NCBI GenBank assembly: GCA_050178135.1
Contig: JBFXGJ010000018.1
Location: forward strand, 1-37,765
Length of the DNA: 37,765 bases
Direction of reading: 5' to 3'
Source: UBA288 sp050178135
GTDB lineage: Archaea > Halobacteriota > Methanomicrobia > Methanomicrobiales > Methanospirillaceae
Part shown: positions 7,696 through 15,394 of the stretch, piece by piece
How the letters are laid out: each line of letters starts with the position of its first letter
Position numbering within the stretch: position 1 is the first letter of the stretch
Position numbers and translations under genes: made by a program
Notes under the pieces: model-generated
What the model saw: only the letters and a program-made list of their open reading frames with translations
What the model was told of the DNA's origin: nothing
The model's database searches: none

Positions 7696-8362
7696 ACCTG
7701 GAGACCCGCTGGCCACGAAGGACCTCCGGAACAGGATCGAAGAGGCCGTGCGGACAGCCTGTACCGAGCGGATCGATGCCGAGCCGGAATGGCTCGAACG
7801 GGTCAGGATGACCGCGGATAAGGGGCTCGAGTTCCTGGCCGAGCGGGCCGTCGACTCGATGGTTCGGGCTCTCACGAACGGGCTCGTCTCGGCGACGATC
7901 GAGGAACTGGACGGCGGTGCCCTTGGGTCCGGGTCCACGCAGGTCAGGATCACCCCGGCGGCCCCGGTCACGATCATCGACGCCTCGAAGCAGCCGTGGT
8001 GTTACTACATCGAGTACGTGGCCCGCGCCGCCGGGTTCGAGGTCGCCACGCTGAGACTCACGTTCCTGCTCGTCCCCCGATTCCGGCTCGTGGACGCCGC
8101 CTTCACCCGGTACCCCGATGGGGCGTTTGAGCTGAACCTGGGGAGCGCCCGGCTCGAGTGCGATATCAAGTACCAGCCAGGACCGGTGGCGTCCGAAAAG
8201 AAAGGAGGGCCGGCTCCTGTCCTGCTCGGCACGATTCAACAGGAGTTCGCCTTCGAGGAGCCGTTCGTCATCGGCGGTCGGCCGGGTACTGTGCCGCTCG
8301 ATCTCGACCGACCTGCCTGCCCGTACGGCCTGGACGGGTCGTGCCCGGCCGTCCCCCGGTGA
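7679..8362 (+). CDS. conserved-looking protein of unknown function
   Basis: A 227-residue soluble protein I do not recognise. The ATG at 7679 lies inside the 3' end of the PKD gene (17-bp overlap), with GGGGATG a few bases upstream as a weak Shine-Dalgarno, so translation is probably coupled. The N-terminal ~60 residues look helical (KDLRNRIEEAVRTACTERID); the middle reads as beta-rich (VRITPAAPVTIIDASKQPWC, then LRLTFLLVPRFRLVDAAFTR). The C-terminus has a short cysteine pair in DRPACPYGLDGSCP (C-x7-C). There is no signal peptide or membrane helix. Codon use and GC match its neighbours. The pairing with a membrane PKD protein suggests, without proof, that it acts on the cytoplasmic side of it. 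Confidence 0.75.
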   Translation: MTPPPEPGDPLATKDLRNRIEEAVRTACTERIDAEPEWLERVRMTADKGLEFLAERAVDSMVRALTNGLVSATIEELDGGALGSGSTQVRITPAAPVTIIDASKQPWCYYIEYVARAAGFEVATLRLTFLLVPRFRLVDAAFTRYPDGAFELNLGSARLECDIKYQPGPVASEKKGGPAPVLLGTIQQEFAFEEPFVIGGRPGTVPLDLDRPACPYGLDGSCPAVPR

Positions 8363-8549
8363 CGGACAGGTCCCTACGAGCGGAATGCTGGCAACCGGCC
8401 GTTGCCGGGTCCCTGCGACCGGTCTGTCTTCCCGGTACTCTGCGGTAGGTGTTCTGTATCATGCGCCGCCCGCCGGAGGATCCGGTGGACGTTGAGCGCC
8501 TCGACGCGGAGTTCGACCGGTTGTGTACTCTCTTTCCGGACCATCGTCG
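8363..8549. other. intergenic region with GC-rich inverted repeats
   Basis: A 187-bp gap between convergent genes. It contains a perfect 6-bp inverted repeat, GGCAAC (8390-8395) and GTTGCC (8401-8406), and a second with arms ACCGG and CCGGT about 8419-8437. Neither is followed by a U-run, so they are weak terminator candidates. An open frame starting at ATG 8461 (protein-like for its first ~40 residues, RRPPEDPVDVERLDAEFDRL) runs antisense into the LEA14-like gene. It may be a remnant of a lost gene or chance. Confidence 0.4.
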
Positions 8550-9122
8550 TCACCCCCTGGCCCGTGCTAACAGGTCTCGGATTGTCGGCACCGCTGCCCC
8601 GAGTGCCGTTCTGACCGTAGCCTCATCGACCCGGACACCGGTCACCCCGAGCACCTCCTGGAGCGTCACCGTCCGGTCCTGTTCGAAGGGGACGTCCACG
8701 TCTGTCACCCCGTAGAGGTCCCCGGTCACCGTCCCGGTGACCCGGAACGTGATCCGGTCACGGCCGGCTTCGACCGCCGCCAGCGCCGCGTCCAGCAGGG
8801 CCCGGTTGTCCAGTGTCACCGGCACGTTCTGATGGATAACCTGGTCGGCGGGCAGCACGAACGGGCCCATGTACCCGGTGCCGAGTGGGCGTAACCCGGC
8901 GCCCTCGACCGAGGAGAGCGCGAACCGCACCTCCTTCACGGGGATCTCGAAGGGGTTCGGGTTCGTGATCCCGACCTCGACCTCGAGGCTGGTGCTCGCC
9001 GGGGTGACCGTGCCGGGACGAACCCCCTCGATCGCGACCGTCGGCTGCGAGACACAGCCGGCGATACCGATAACGGCGAGGAGAACGGCCAGGATCAGGA
9101 CGAAAACAAGGTACCTCGGCAT
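8550..9122 (-). CDS. LEA14-like (WHy-domain) lipoprotein
   Basis: A 190-residue predicted lipoprotein. The hydrophobic leader YLVFVLILAVLLAVIGIAGC ends in a lipobox (I-A-G-C, C23), so it is probably anchored to the outer face of the membrane. The rest matches the LEA type 2 / water-stress-and-hypersensitive-response fold: VEVGITNPNPFEIPVKEVRF contains the diagnostic NPNPF motif, followed by alternating beta strands to VDVDVPFEQDRTVTL. Archaeal members are small beta-sandwich proteins linked in plants to desiccation tolerance; their role in archaea is not established. I start at the ATG at 9122; an in-frame ATG at 9155 adds 11 residues (MARPSGTGVLA). A strong TATA-like box lies upstream at 9209-9226. 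Confidence 0.88.
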   Translation of the reverse strand: MPRYLVFVLILAVLLAVIGIAGCVSQPTVAIEGVRPGTVTPASTSLEVEVGITNPNPFEIPVKEVRFALSSVEGAGLRPLGTGYMGPFVLPADQVIHQNVPVTLDNRALLDAALAAVEAGRDRITFRVTGTVTGDLYGVTDVDVPFEQDRTVTLQEVLGVTGVRVDEATVRTALGAAVPTIRDLLARARG

Positions 9123-9204
9123 GGCTAAGACTCCAGTCCCTGAGGGCCGTGCCATGATAATGGGGGTAGGGATTAGTTATGTGTATGCCTTGCGGCACTT
9201 TTGT

Positions 9205-9226
9205 AGCCTTTTATATCTTTTTAAGT
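9205..9226 (-). promoter_or_regulatory. TATA-like promoter of the LEA14-like gene
   Basis: On the minus strand this reads ACTTAAAAAGATATAAAAGG, the most AT-rich promoter-like stretch in the 121-bp gap between the methyltransferase-like gene and the LEA14-like gene. It would start transcription near 9187, leaving a leader of about 65 nt. A second AT-rich box (ATAACTAATC, minus strand, around 9171-9180) lies closer to the start. Confidence 0.5.
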
Positions 9227-9243
9227 CTCTTTGGGTGGGCCAC

Positions 9244-10083
9244 TCAGCGCTGGACCAGGCAGACCCAGCGGTCGTAGATCGGGTCGCGGTCGTTCTCCAG
9301 GACCTCCGCCCCTCGCCCGGCTTCGACCGCCCAGCTCGCGACGAGCGTGGCCTCCGCCTCGGTGCCGAGCGTGATCAGGGTCTCGAGCGAGAGCGCGAGC
9401 AGCTGCTCCACGAGCCCATGCCAGAGCTCCTCGTTGATCCAGGGATAGATCTGGCCCATCATCAGCCCCAGGCCGAGCGGGGCAGGACTGCAGTACTCGG
9501 TCGCCACGGTCCCGTCGATGCAGCAGACCGCCTCGGGGTCGAGCCGTCCCTCCTGGAGCCCCAGCGCGATCAGGGCCTCGTCGTTGTCGTACGAGAGGGG
9601 TTCCATCCCGAGAGAGCGGAGCACGGTCGCCCCGATCCCTGATCCGCAGCAGGCATCGATGACGCGGGTGCCGGGCCGTTCCCCCCACGTCTCGGCGACG
9701 AGGGCCATCGCCTTCTCAAGCCGATCGGGGGGGAGGTCGTTGATCGCCGCCGGGACGTTCTGTCGTATCTGTTCGGCATAGTGGCGCCGTACCGCGCGGG
9801 CCCAGGTCTCGCGCGGCTCCTGGTAGAGCTCGCCCCCGACCTCCTCGAACCGTTCGAGGCCAAGCACCGAGGGTGTCCGGTAGAGAAAGGTCGCTACGTG
9901 CCAGGCGTCGTCGTCCCGGAGAGCGAGCGCAATCGGGTCGTCGTGTTCGTCCACGAGGAGCCGTCCATCGGTCGCCTCGAGGTCGAGGAGCACCGAGGAG
10001 TAGAGTTCATCGGTCAGTTCGGCGAAGCTCGGTTCGACGAACCAGAGCTCGGGTACCTCCAGCAGTTCAGCAGCCGTCACCAT
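9244..10083 (-). CDS. SAM-dependent methyltransferase-like protein
   Basis: A 279-residue cytoplasmic protein. A methyltransferase motif I is visible about residues 140-152 (VIDACCGSGIGATVLRSLG), followed by an acidic strand end, LSYDNDEAL, where the ribose-binding acid normally sits. Unusual for the motif are the paired cysteines (DACCGSG), and further cysteines follow (EAVCCIDGT, EYCSP). The N-terminal ~130 residues form an acidic domain I do not recognise (SVLLDLEATDGRLLVDEHDD). Substrate is unknown. The ATG at 10083 is chosen; a GTG one codon upstream is possible. It starts 7 bp after the stop of the beta-helix gene and is the last gene of the apgM operon. Confidence 0.8.
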   Translation of the reverse strand: MVTAAELLEVPELWFVEPSFAELTDELYSSVLLDLEATDGRLLVDEHDDPIALALRDDDAWHVATFLYRTPSVLGLERFEEVGGELYQEPRETWARAVRRHYAEQIRQNVPAAINDLPPDRLEKAMALVAETWGERPGTRVIDACCGSGIGATVLRSLGMEPLSYDNDEALIALGLQEGRLDPEAVCCIDGTVATEYCSPAPLGLGLMMGQIYPWINEELWHGLVEQLLALSLETLITLGTEAEATLVASWAVEAGRGAEVLENDRDPIYDRWVCLVQR

Positions 10084-10090
10084 CACAGCA

Positions 10091-10948
10091 TCACATGTCT
10101 CGTGTGATCCGCAGGCCCCCCGGGGCCCGCATCGTCCCGTCCACGAGCGCCCGCTCGTGGACCTCGATCATCCTCCCGTCCAGGTCGCCCAGGACATGGG
10201 CTCCCGGGGCCACCACGATCGATCCCCCGGAGGCGACCGTCCCATGGACCACCGTTCCGGGCCCGATCACGACCCGCTCCGAGGCCCGGACTGAGCCGAA
10301 GAGCGTCGTCGCGGTCCCGATCTCGACCGTGCGGGCCCGCACGTTGCCGTGGAGCCGGCAGTACGAGCCGATTGCCATCACTCCCGGTACCTCCAGGCGC
10401 TCCATGTCGAAGACGGCGCCCGTCGGGACGACCAGCGGCTGTTCGATCGGTCCGTCGTCCTCACCGAGGACCTCCGCCATGAACCGCTCCACCTCGTCCT
10501 CCCGTTCGAACCGGAGCATCGCCATCAGGTAGAGCATGAAGTAGACAAGCACCGGGAGCGGGTTCCGGATCTGGATCCAGCCATGGGCCTCGAACCCCTG
10601 CTCGATCTGGACGTTGTCGCCGATATCCAGGTCGCCCGTCACCGAGAGCCGGCCGGCGATCCGGACCCCCTCGCCCAGGTAGGCGTCGGCGTCCGTCGTG
10701 ACATTGCCGGCCACCTCGGTCCAGTTGTCGATCCGGATGTCGCCTGCCGCCGTCACCGCCCCGTTGATCCGGCAGAACTCGGCTATCACCACCTCGACGC
10801 CCGAGATGCCGTAGTCGATCCGGGAATGGTCTCCGATCAGGACCATCCGGTCGGTGACCAGCGTGTGCTCCTGGAGTTCGGTCCGGTCGGGGATGAGGCA
10901 CCGGTCCAGGTGAAGTTCGGGGGCGGGGGATGCGGGGGGCTCGTCCAT
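10091..10948 (-). CDS. bactofilin-like beta-helix protein with hydrophobic insertion
   Basis: A 285-residue protein with two blocks of short repeated beta turns, typical of left-handed or bactofilin-like beta-helices (polymer-forming cytoskeletal family). The first block is about 30-128 (INGAVTAAGDIRIDNWTEVA, then GRLSVTGDLDIGDNVQIEQG), the second about 190-280 (VRARTVEIGTATTLFGSVRA, then GSIVVAPGAHVLGDLDGRMI). Between them lies a hydrophobic segment at ~129-145 (LPVLVYFMLYLMAML) followed by a charged stretch (RFEREDEVERFMAEV), so the two halves are linked by a membrane-touching hairpin or helix. There is no signal peptide. It follows apgM by 21 bp and precedes the methyltransferase-like gene by 4-7 bp, so the three are one operon. 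A scaffolding role is inferred, not shown. Confidence 0.75.
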   Translation of the reverse strand: MDEPPASPAPELHLDRCLIPDRTELQEHTLVTDRMVLIGDHSRIDYGISGVEVVIAEFCRINGAVTAAGDIRIDNWTEVAGNVTTDADAYLGEGVRIAGRLSVTGDLDIGDNVQIEQGFEAHGWIQIRNPLPVLVYFMLYLMAMLRFEREDEVERFMAEVLGEDDGPIEQPLVVPTGAVFDMERLEVPGVMAIGSYCRLHGNVRARTVEIGTATTLFGSVRASERVVIGPGTVVHGTVASGGSIVVAPGAHVLGDLDGRMIEVHERALVDGTMRAPGGLRITRDM

Positions 10949-10969
10949 TATCGCCTGCCGTACACTCTG

Positions 10970-12205
10970 TCAGGCCCCGTATTTATGGGCCTTGTCGATC
11001 AGGTCGAGCAGGATCGGGAGGATGTCGCAACCGGAGATGCGGCAGAGCCCGCCCTCGGCGCAGGCGAACTCGTCGTACCGGTCGACGCGGTCCGGGCGGA
11101 CCCCCTCGCCGTGGATCAGCACCGGGACCGGGTCGGCCGAATGGTCCTTGACCGTGCACGGGGTTGAGTGGTCGCCCATGACCGCGATCACCGTATCAGC
11201 GACGTCCAGGAACGGGGCGAGGGCGGAGTCGACTCGCGTGATGAAGTCTCGCTTCTGCTCGGCCTTTCCGTCGTGTCCCGATTCGTCCGCCCCCTTGATG
11301 TTCACCAGGACGAAGGGGTGCGTCTCGAGCGTCTCGATCGCGGCGGCGATCTTGCCCTCGATGTTGGAGTCGATCGACCCGGTGGCGCCCTCGACGCGGA
11401 CCGGGTCGAGCCCGACGACCTGTCCGATCCCGGTGATCAGTGTCGCGGCCGAGACGACCGCGCCGGCGATCCCGTACCGCTCCTGGAATGGCTGGAACTC
11501 GCCCATCATACCGGCCCCGCGGAGCAGGACCTCGTTCGCCGGCACCATTCCCTCCTCGATCCGCCGTCGGTTGATCGGATGGTCCGCGAGGACCTGCCGT
11601 GCCTGGCGGACGAACTCGTTCAGCACCGCTGCGGTCTTCGCGTCCGCAGGCTCCCCGGTCGTCGGCTCGAACTCATGAGGGAGGGCACCCTCCTTCTTCG
11701 GGTCGTTGGAGCCGACGCCGTCTCCCAGCCCCTCGCCCTCCAGGGCAAGGGCGGCCCGGTGGCCGGCGCCCGAGACGAACTGGAAGTGGACGTCGAACCC
11801 GGAGAGGTCCACCGTCTCCTCGATCGCCTTCGAGAGCGGCTCGGTGCCATGGATCCGCCCTGCACGCCGGTCGACCACGCGCCCGTCCGCGTCGAGTGTC
11901 GCGTAGTTTGCGCGGAACCCGACCATCCCCGGGCGCATCCGGATCCCGGAGCCTTCCGCCTCGAGCGGGCCCCGGCCGGTGTAGCACTCGCGGGGAGGGT
12001 ACCCGAGCAGGGCCAGGTGCGAGGTGTCCGAGCCCGGGCGAATTCCTGGGCCGATCGTGTCCATGATCCCGGTGATCCCTTCGCGGGCGAGCCGGTCGAG
12101 CACGGGCGTCCTCGCGGCCGAGAGGGGAGTCGCCCCGCGCAGGGCCGGGTGTGGCCTGTCGCCGATACCATCGAGCACGATGAGCACGATCCTGCTGGCG
12201 GTCAT
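10970..12205 (-). CDS. apgM: 2,3-bisphosphoglycerate-independent phosphoglycerate mutase, archaeal type
   Basis: This enzyme interconverts 3- and 2-phosphoglycerate in glycolysis/gluconeogenesis. The 411-residue product belongs to the alkaline-phosphatase superfamily. IVLIVLDGIGDRPHPALRG holds the first metal-binding Asp, and IRPGSDTSHLALLGY the catalytic Ser and substrate loop. VNIKGADESGHDGKAEQK and VIAVMGDHSTPC supply the remaining Asp/His metal ligands. Length fits archaeal aPGAM. I start at MTASRIVL (12205) because the family begins at this strand; the longer in-frame start at 12232 adds a non-conserved MALERERLP. A TATA-like element (minus strand, TTATCTCTAT) is centred 28-33 nt upstream. 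It heads an operon with the beta-helix and methyltransferase-like genes. Confidence 0.95.
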   Translation of the reverse strand: MTASRIVLIVLDGIGDRPHPALRGATPLSAARTPVLDRLAREGITGIMDTIGPGIRPGSDTSHLALLGYPPRECYTGRGPLEAEGSGIRMRPGMVGFRANYATLDADGRVVDRRAGRIHGTEPLSKAIEETVDLSGFDVHFQFVSGAGHRAALALEGEGLGDGVGSNDPKKEGALPHEFEPTTGEPADAKTAAVLNEFVRQARQVLADHPINRRRIEEGMVPANEVLLRGAGMMGEFQPFQERYGIAGAVVSAATLITGIGQVVGLDPVRVEGATGSIDSNIEGKIAAAIETLETHPFVLVNIKGADESGHDGKAEQKRDFITRVDSALAPFLDVADTVIAVMGDHSTPCTVKDHSADPVPVLIHGEGVRPDRVDRYDEFACAEGGLCRISGCDILPILLDLIDKAHKYGA

Positions 12206-12230
12206 CGGTAGACGTTCGCGCTCGAGCGCC

Positions 12231-12258
12231 ATAGAGATAACGGCCCGCCAGGTTTATC
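12231..12258. promoter_or_regulatory. divergent TATA-like boxes, apgM / metallophosphoesterase
   Basis: The 77-bp gap contains ATAGAGATAAC (12231-12241; minus-strand TATA-like for apgM) and GGTTTATCTC (12251-12260; plus-strand TATA-like centred 28 nt before the GTG at 12283). No Shine-Dalgarno sequence precedes either start, consistent with leaderless or near-leaderless transcripts in both directions. Confidence 0.5.
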
Positions 12259-12282
12259 TCGGGCCCGTACCCATCCGATCTC

Positions 12283-13047
12283 GTGATCCTTGTCGCCTCG
12301 GACCTCCATGCGGGCCACCCCGACGCGGCCGTTCCCGAGTTCCTCCGGTTCATCGACGGTTGCGTGTCGCACGGGGTGGAGACGCTCGTCCTTCTCGGCG
12401 ATATCTTCGACCTCTGGCGACGCAAGAACGGCCCGCTCCTGGTCGAGCACGCCGAACTCCTCGAGTGCCTGCTGCACCTCGACGGCGTCGATCTCTTTTA
12501 CGTGGTCGGCAACCACGACTACGCACTCCTCGAGATCGCGGAGCGAGCCGGCGGGCGGGCCCCGTTCCCGGTCCAGAAACGTCTGTTGCTCGAGGAAGGG
12601 GGGCGCATGAACCTCTTTATCCACGGGTACGACCTCGAGGTCCTGGGGGCGCTCGAGCCCTTCTCGGTCGATGCGTACGAGGCCCTCTCCTCGCGGATGT
12701 GCGCGGTCGGGGACTTCGGGGGTGCCGCTGCCGGCCGGCTCGTCGAGCTCTACTCCCGCGGGCTCGACCTCGTCGCCCGGCGCGAGACCCTCTCCCGTCC
12801 CGCCCACGAACGTCCGACCCTCGACGGGGCCGAGGCGCTCGCCCACTCGCCTGCCCGTCACCTCCTGCTCGGCATGGAGGTCGGGGACCGGCTCGTCTAC
12901 GGTCACACGCACCGCCCCTCCGTGAGCCCCGACGGGCTCGTCGCGAACCCGGGCTCCTGGGTCAACGACGGGGACGCGATGACCTATCTGAGGATCGAGG
13001 ACGACGAGGTGGACCTGCGCCGCTTCGGGCGGGATTCGTTTCCCTGA
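12283..13047 (+). CDS. calcineurin-like metallophosphoesterase (LpxH/UDP-DAG hydrolase-like)
   Basis: A 254-residue cytoplasmic phosphoesterase with the complete two-metal motif series: SDLHAGH (D7, H9), LLGDIFDLW (D40), VVGNHDY (N77, H78), FIHGYDLE (H114) and a C-terminal VYGHTHRPS. The GDIFDLW form and overall length resemble LpxH-type UDP-2,3-diacylglucosamine diphosphatases, but archaea do not make lipid A, so the physiological substrate is probably another nucleotide or lipid pyrophosphate; substrate unknown. The GTG at 12283 is the only start that keeps the MILVASDLH strand. It sits 28 nt from a TATA-like box, so the mRNA is likely leaderless. It converges on rps3ae with an 18-bp gap. 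Confidence 0.88.
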   Translation: MILVASDLHAGHPDAAVPEFLRFIDGCVSHGVETLVLLGDIFDLWRRKNGPLLVEHAELLECLLHLDGVDLFYVVGNHDYALLEIAERAGGRAPFPVQKRLLLEEGGRMNLFIHGYDLEVLGALEPFSVDAYEALSSRMCAVGDFGGAAAGRLVELYSRGLDLVARRETLSRPAHERPTLDGAEALAHSPARHLLLGMEVGDRLVYGHTHRPSVSPDGLVANPGSWVNDGDAMTYLRIEDDEVDLRRFGRDSFP

Positions 13048-13053
13048 CGGACG

Positions 13054-13059
13054 AAAAAA
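13054..13059 (-). terminator. U-run terminator after rps3ae
   Basis: A run of six A on the plus strand (six U in the minus-strand transcript) lies 7 bp past the rps3ae stop, preceded by CCCC. U-runs of this type terminate archaeal transcription. It ends the rps15-to-rps3ae operon. Confidence 0.55.
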
Positions 13060-13065
13060 GGGGTC

Positions 13066-13662
13066 TCAGGCCACCTGGGTGCGGCCCAGGTACTTGGACT
13101 TGATCACTTCGATCCGCCGGACCGGGAAGACTGCCCGGGCGTCGGTCATCATCTCCTTCGCAAGCGTACCCGTGACCATCGCCTCGATGACGGTCTGCCA
13201 TTCGTTCTCGGCGATGAAGGTCGAGACATGCTCGGTGATCCTCTTTCGGATCTCGTGGATGTGGGACGAGTCGGCCGCCATCAGCGTGTAGCAGGTCACC
13301 GTCATGTGGATGCGGAACCCGTCCTTCGTCACGCCGATCACGTGTGAGTCGATCCGGCTCGAACGCCGCTTGACGAGCGAGCGGAGATAGTCCTTGGTCA
13401 GCTCGTGCCCGATGAACTCCGTGTACGCGGTGTCGCCGGCGACCCGGTTGATCCGGAACTTCATCTTGACGTGCTGCTTGCCGTAGTCGTTGTTGATCTC
13501 GCCGAGCGTCGCGTTCATGACGCGCCCGGTCATGTTCTCGGTGTCAGCCGAGATCGTATCGCCGATGTAGGCGGAGTTGAAGGCCTCGGGGGCGTTGACC
13601 TTGTACCAGGTCTTCGCCTTCCACCCCTCAACTCGCCGTCCGGCCTGCTTCTTTCGTGCCAT
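13066..13662 (-). CDS. rps3ae: 30S ribosomal protein eS1 (S3Ae)
   Basis: Small-subunit ribosomal protein eS1, archaeal/eukaryotic specific, located near the mRNA exit on the platform. The 198-residue product has the family start MARKKQAGRRVEGWKAKTWY, then APEAFNSAYIGDT, the central QHVKMKFRINRV block and YLRSLVKRRSSRIDSHV, and ends IKSKYLGRTQVA. Length is normal. It is the last gene of a minus-strand operon (rps15, DHH protein, pcc1, serS2, rps3ae) and starts 14 bp after the serS stop. Identity is firm. Confidence 0.97.
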   Translation of the reverse strand: MARKKQAGRRVEGWKAKTWYKVNAPEAFNSAYIGDTISADTENMTGRVMNATLGEINNDYGKQHVKMKFRINRVAGDTAYTEFIGHELTKDYLRSLVKRRSSRIDSHVIGVTKDGFRIHMTVTCYTLMAADSSHIHEIRKRITEHVSTFIAENEWQTVIEAMVTGTLAKEMMTDARAVFPVRRIEVIKSKYLGRTQVA

Positions 13663-13676
13663 TCAGTCACCTTGGG

Positions 13677-15194
13677 TTATACAAATCTGAAGATCTCGTG
13701 TGCGTCGCCAAACCGCCGGCGTACCGGGGCAGGCCAGTCGTCGAGCTCGAAGCCCTTCTGTGCGAGGAACGCGGCCGTCCACCGCTCAAGGCCGATGCCG
13801 GAGCACCCGGACCAGAGGTCCTTTCCGGACTGGACCTTGACGTTGAACCCGCGCGGGTACTTGTCGCCGTTCACCGAGACGTTCTGGAACTCGAGCCAGG
13901 AGTCGGCGTACGGGAGCACGGCTTCGTAATCGGTCGTCCCGATCCGCTCCGTCCCCTCCGCGCCGATCAAGCCCTCCTGGGCCATGAACCAGGGCGTCAC
14001 CCGTGCCGAGCGCCACTCGAGCTCGAGGATGTCGTCGAAGAGCCGGCGATACCGCTCGTGGAGCAGGTCGGCCGTCTCGATCGTCTGCTCGGGGGTACCG
14101 ATCCAGAGGATCTCGATCCGGTGGAACTCGTCCACCCGCTCGATCCCGTGGATCCCGCCGGACTCGTACCGGTGCGAGGTGCCCGAGCGGTCGAAGATCC
14201 GGGCGGGAAGGCAGTCGTTCGTCAGGGTCGTCCCACCAATGAACGGCCAGAACGAGGGGCACTGCGCATAGCAGAGCCCGCCGATCGGCCCGTCAATCTT
14301 CTCCCGGATCAGGTCGACCGGGACCTCGCCGGTCACCTTGAAGTGGTCCGCGACCTCCTCCCAGTAGGCAGGGTCACGGGTCTTGGGGGCCGAGACGTAG
14401 TAGATCTCGGGGTAGACGCCCTTCGCGTGCCCCGACTTCATCCAGACCTCCCAGGGGACGAGCTTCGGGAAGACCATCTCGACAAAGCCCAGGGGCCCGA
14501 TGATCTCCTCAAGGACGATCTCCTCGAAGACCCGGAAGAGCCGGGTCGACTGTGGGCCGTGGATCCACTGGCCCCGCGAGAGCGCGTGCTTGATCCAGCC
14601 GCGCTGGATCATCTCCTGGGTCGGGTCCTCCTGGAAACGGTGCTCCCGTTTCGGGGACTCGTAGACGAGCTCCCAGTGCTCGGTCTTGCCGCCGTAGGCG
14701 GCGGCTTCCGCCTTCTCCTCGATCAGGCGGATCAGCCGGTCGGGGACCTTGTTCTCCAGGTCCGCGGCCGTGACCGCGAGTTCGAGGCCGATCCGGTCCG
14801 GTCCACGTTCGGCCGAACGGATGAAAGAGAGCGCGGGGAGCCGGAGCCCCTCGGGAAACTTGCCCAGAAGGTCGACCCGGTAGTCGGAGACCACCAGGTC
14901 GCGCAGGCCGACCCGGTACCGACCGAGCTGGCCCGCGACCTGTTTTCTGAACCGGAAGAGGGCGTCGTGGACCCGGGTGTATCCCCCGCTCTCGAGCGTG
15001 AGCGAAAGGGTCGCACCGCTGACCGCGTGCCCCGTGATCCGGCCGATCTCGTCCTCGGGGGCGTCCTTCGGGACCCCCTTTCGGAAGAGGACCGTGTTCG
15101 CCTCTTCGACCGCCCGCGCGATGGCGGGCAGGGCCTCGTCGGGGATCTCTTTCGAGAAGACGAGGTCCGCTGTCAGGCTGAATCGTGGCTGCAT
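13677..15194 (-). CDS. serS: seryl-tRNA synthetase, methanogen type (type 2)
   Basis: A 505-residue class II synthetase that charges tRNA-Ser (and tRNA-Sec where present). It is the rare type confined mainly to methanogens, known from Methanosarcina barkeri to bind an active-site zinc through two Cys and one Glu. The equivalents here are C312 in LCYAQCPSFW, E361 in HRIEILW and C464 in WSGCSGIGLERW. Motif 2 (SHRYESGGIHGIERVDEFHR) and motif 3 (GIGLERWTAAFL) are intact, and the N-terminal ~165 residues form the type-2-specific tRNA-binding domain instead of a coiled coil. The ATG at 15194 (MQPRFSLTADLVFSK) is used; the frame is open much further upstream but runs over pcc1. It overlaps the end of pcc1 by 22 bp. 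Confidence 0.95.
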   Translation of the reverse strand: MQPRFSLTADLVFSKEIPDEALPAIARAVEEANTVLFRKGVPKDAPEDEIGRITGHAVSGATLSLTLESGGYTRVHDALFRFRKQVAGQLGRYRVGLRDLVVSDYRVDLLGKFPEGLRLPALSFIRSAERGPDRIGLELAVTAADLENKVPDRLIRLIEEKAEAAAYGGKTEHWELVYESPKREHRFQEDPTQEMIQRGWIKHALSRGQWIHGPQSTRLFRVFEEIVLEEIIGPLGFVEMVFPKLVPWEVWMKSGHAKGVYPEIYYVSAPKTRDPAYWEEVADHFKVTGEVPVDLIREKIDGPIGGLCYAQCPSFWPFIGGTTLTNDCLPARIFDRSGTSHRYESGGIHGIERVDEFHRIEILWIGTPEQTIETADLLHERYRRLFDDILELEWRSARVTPWFMAQEGLIGAEGTERIGTTDYEAVLPYADSWLEFQNVSVNGDKYPRGFNVKVQSGKDLWSGCSGIGLERWTAAFLAQKGFELDDWPAPVRRRFGDAHEIFRFV

Positions 15195-15394
15195 TGCTCC
15201 TCCGCAATCTGGCAGTTCATCAGGTAGTCGTCCATCGTCGCGATGATCGAGCCACACTCGCGTCCCGCGAGTCGGGCGACGACCGCCCCGTCCTCGACCG
15301 AGGTCGAACAGAGGAGATGGTCGTCTGGTCCGAGCGCGGCGGCGACGCAGGCGGGGCGCCGGTGCCGGGTGATAATGATCCCCTCGCACCTCAT
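15173..15394 (-). CDS. KEOPS complex subunit Pcc1
   Basis: A 73-residue protein with the small Pcc1/CTAG fold pattern: an initial strand, CVAAALGPDD, a run of short strands, and the helical tail GSIIATMDDYLMNCQIAEEQ that matches the dimerisation helix of Pcc1. KEOPS makes the t6A modification on ANN-decoding tRNAs; Pcc1 is its dimerising subunit. Its location between the DHH phosphoesterase and serS, in an operon with two ribosomal proteins, agrees with archaeal pcc1 neighbourhoods I know. The start overlaps the stop of the DHH gene (ATGA) and its end overlaps serS by 22 bp, so all three are coupled. The protein is short and divergent, so identity is likely rather than certain. Confidence 0.78.
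   Translation of the reverse strand: MRCEGIIITRHRRPACVAAALGPDDHLLCSTSVEDGAVVARLAGRECGSIIATMDDYLMNCQIAEEQCSHDSA

Noticed and set aside
13656..15227. 523-codon plus-strand frame opposite serS
   Set aside because: serS has all zinc and class II motifs on the minus strand. The antisense frame has no recognisable domain and is a GC artefact.
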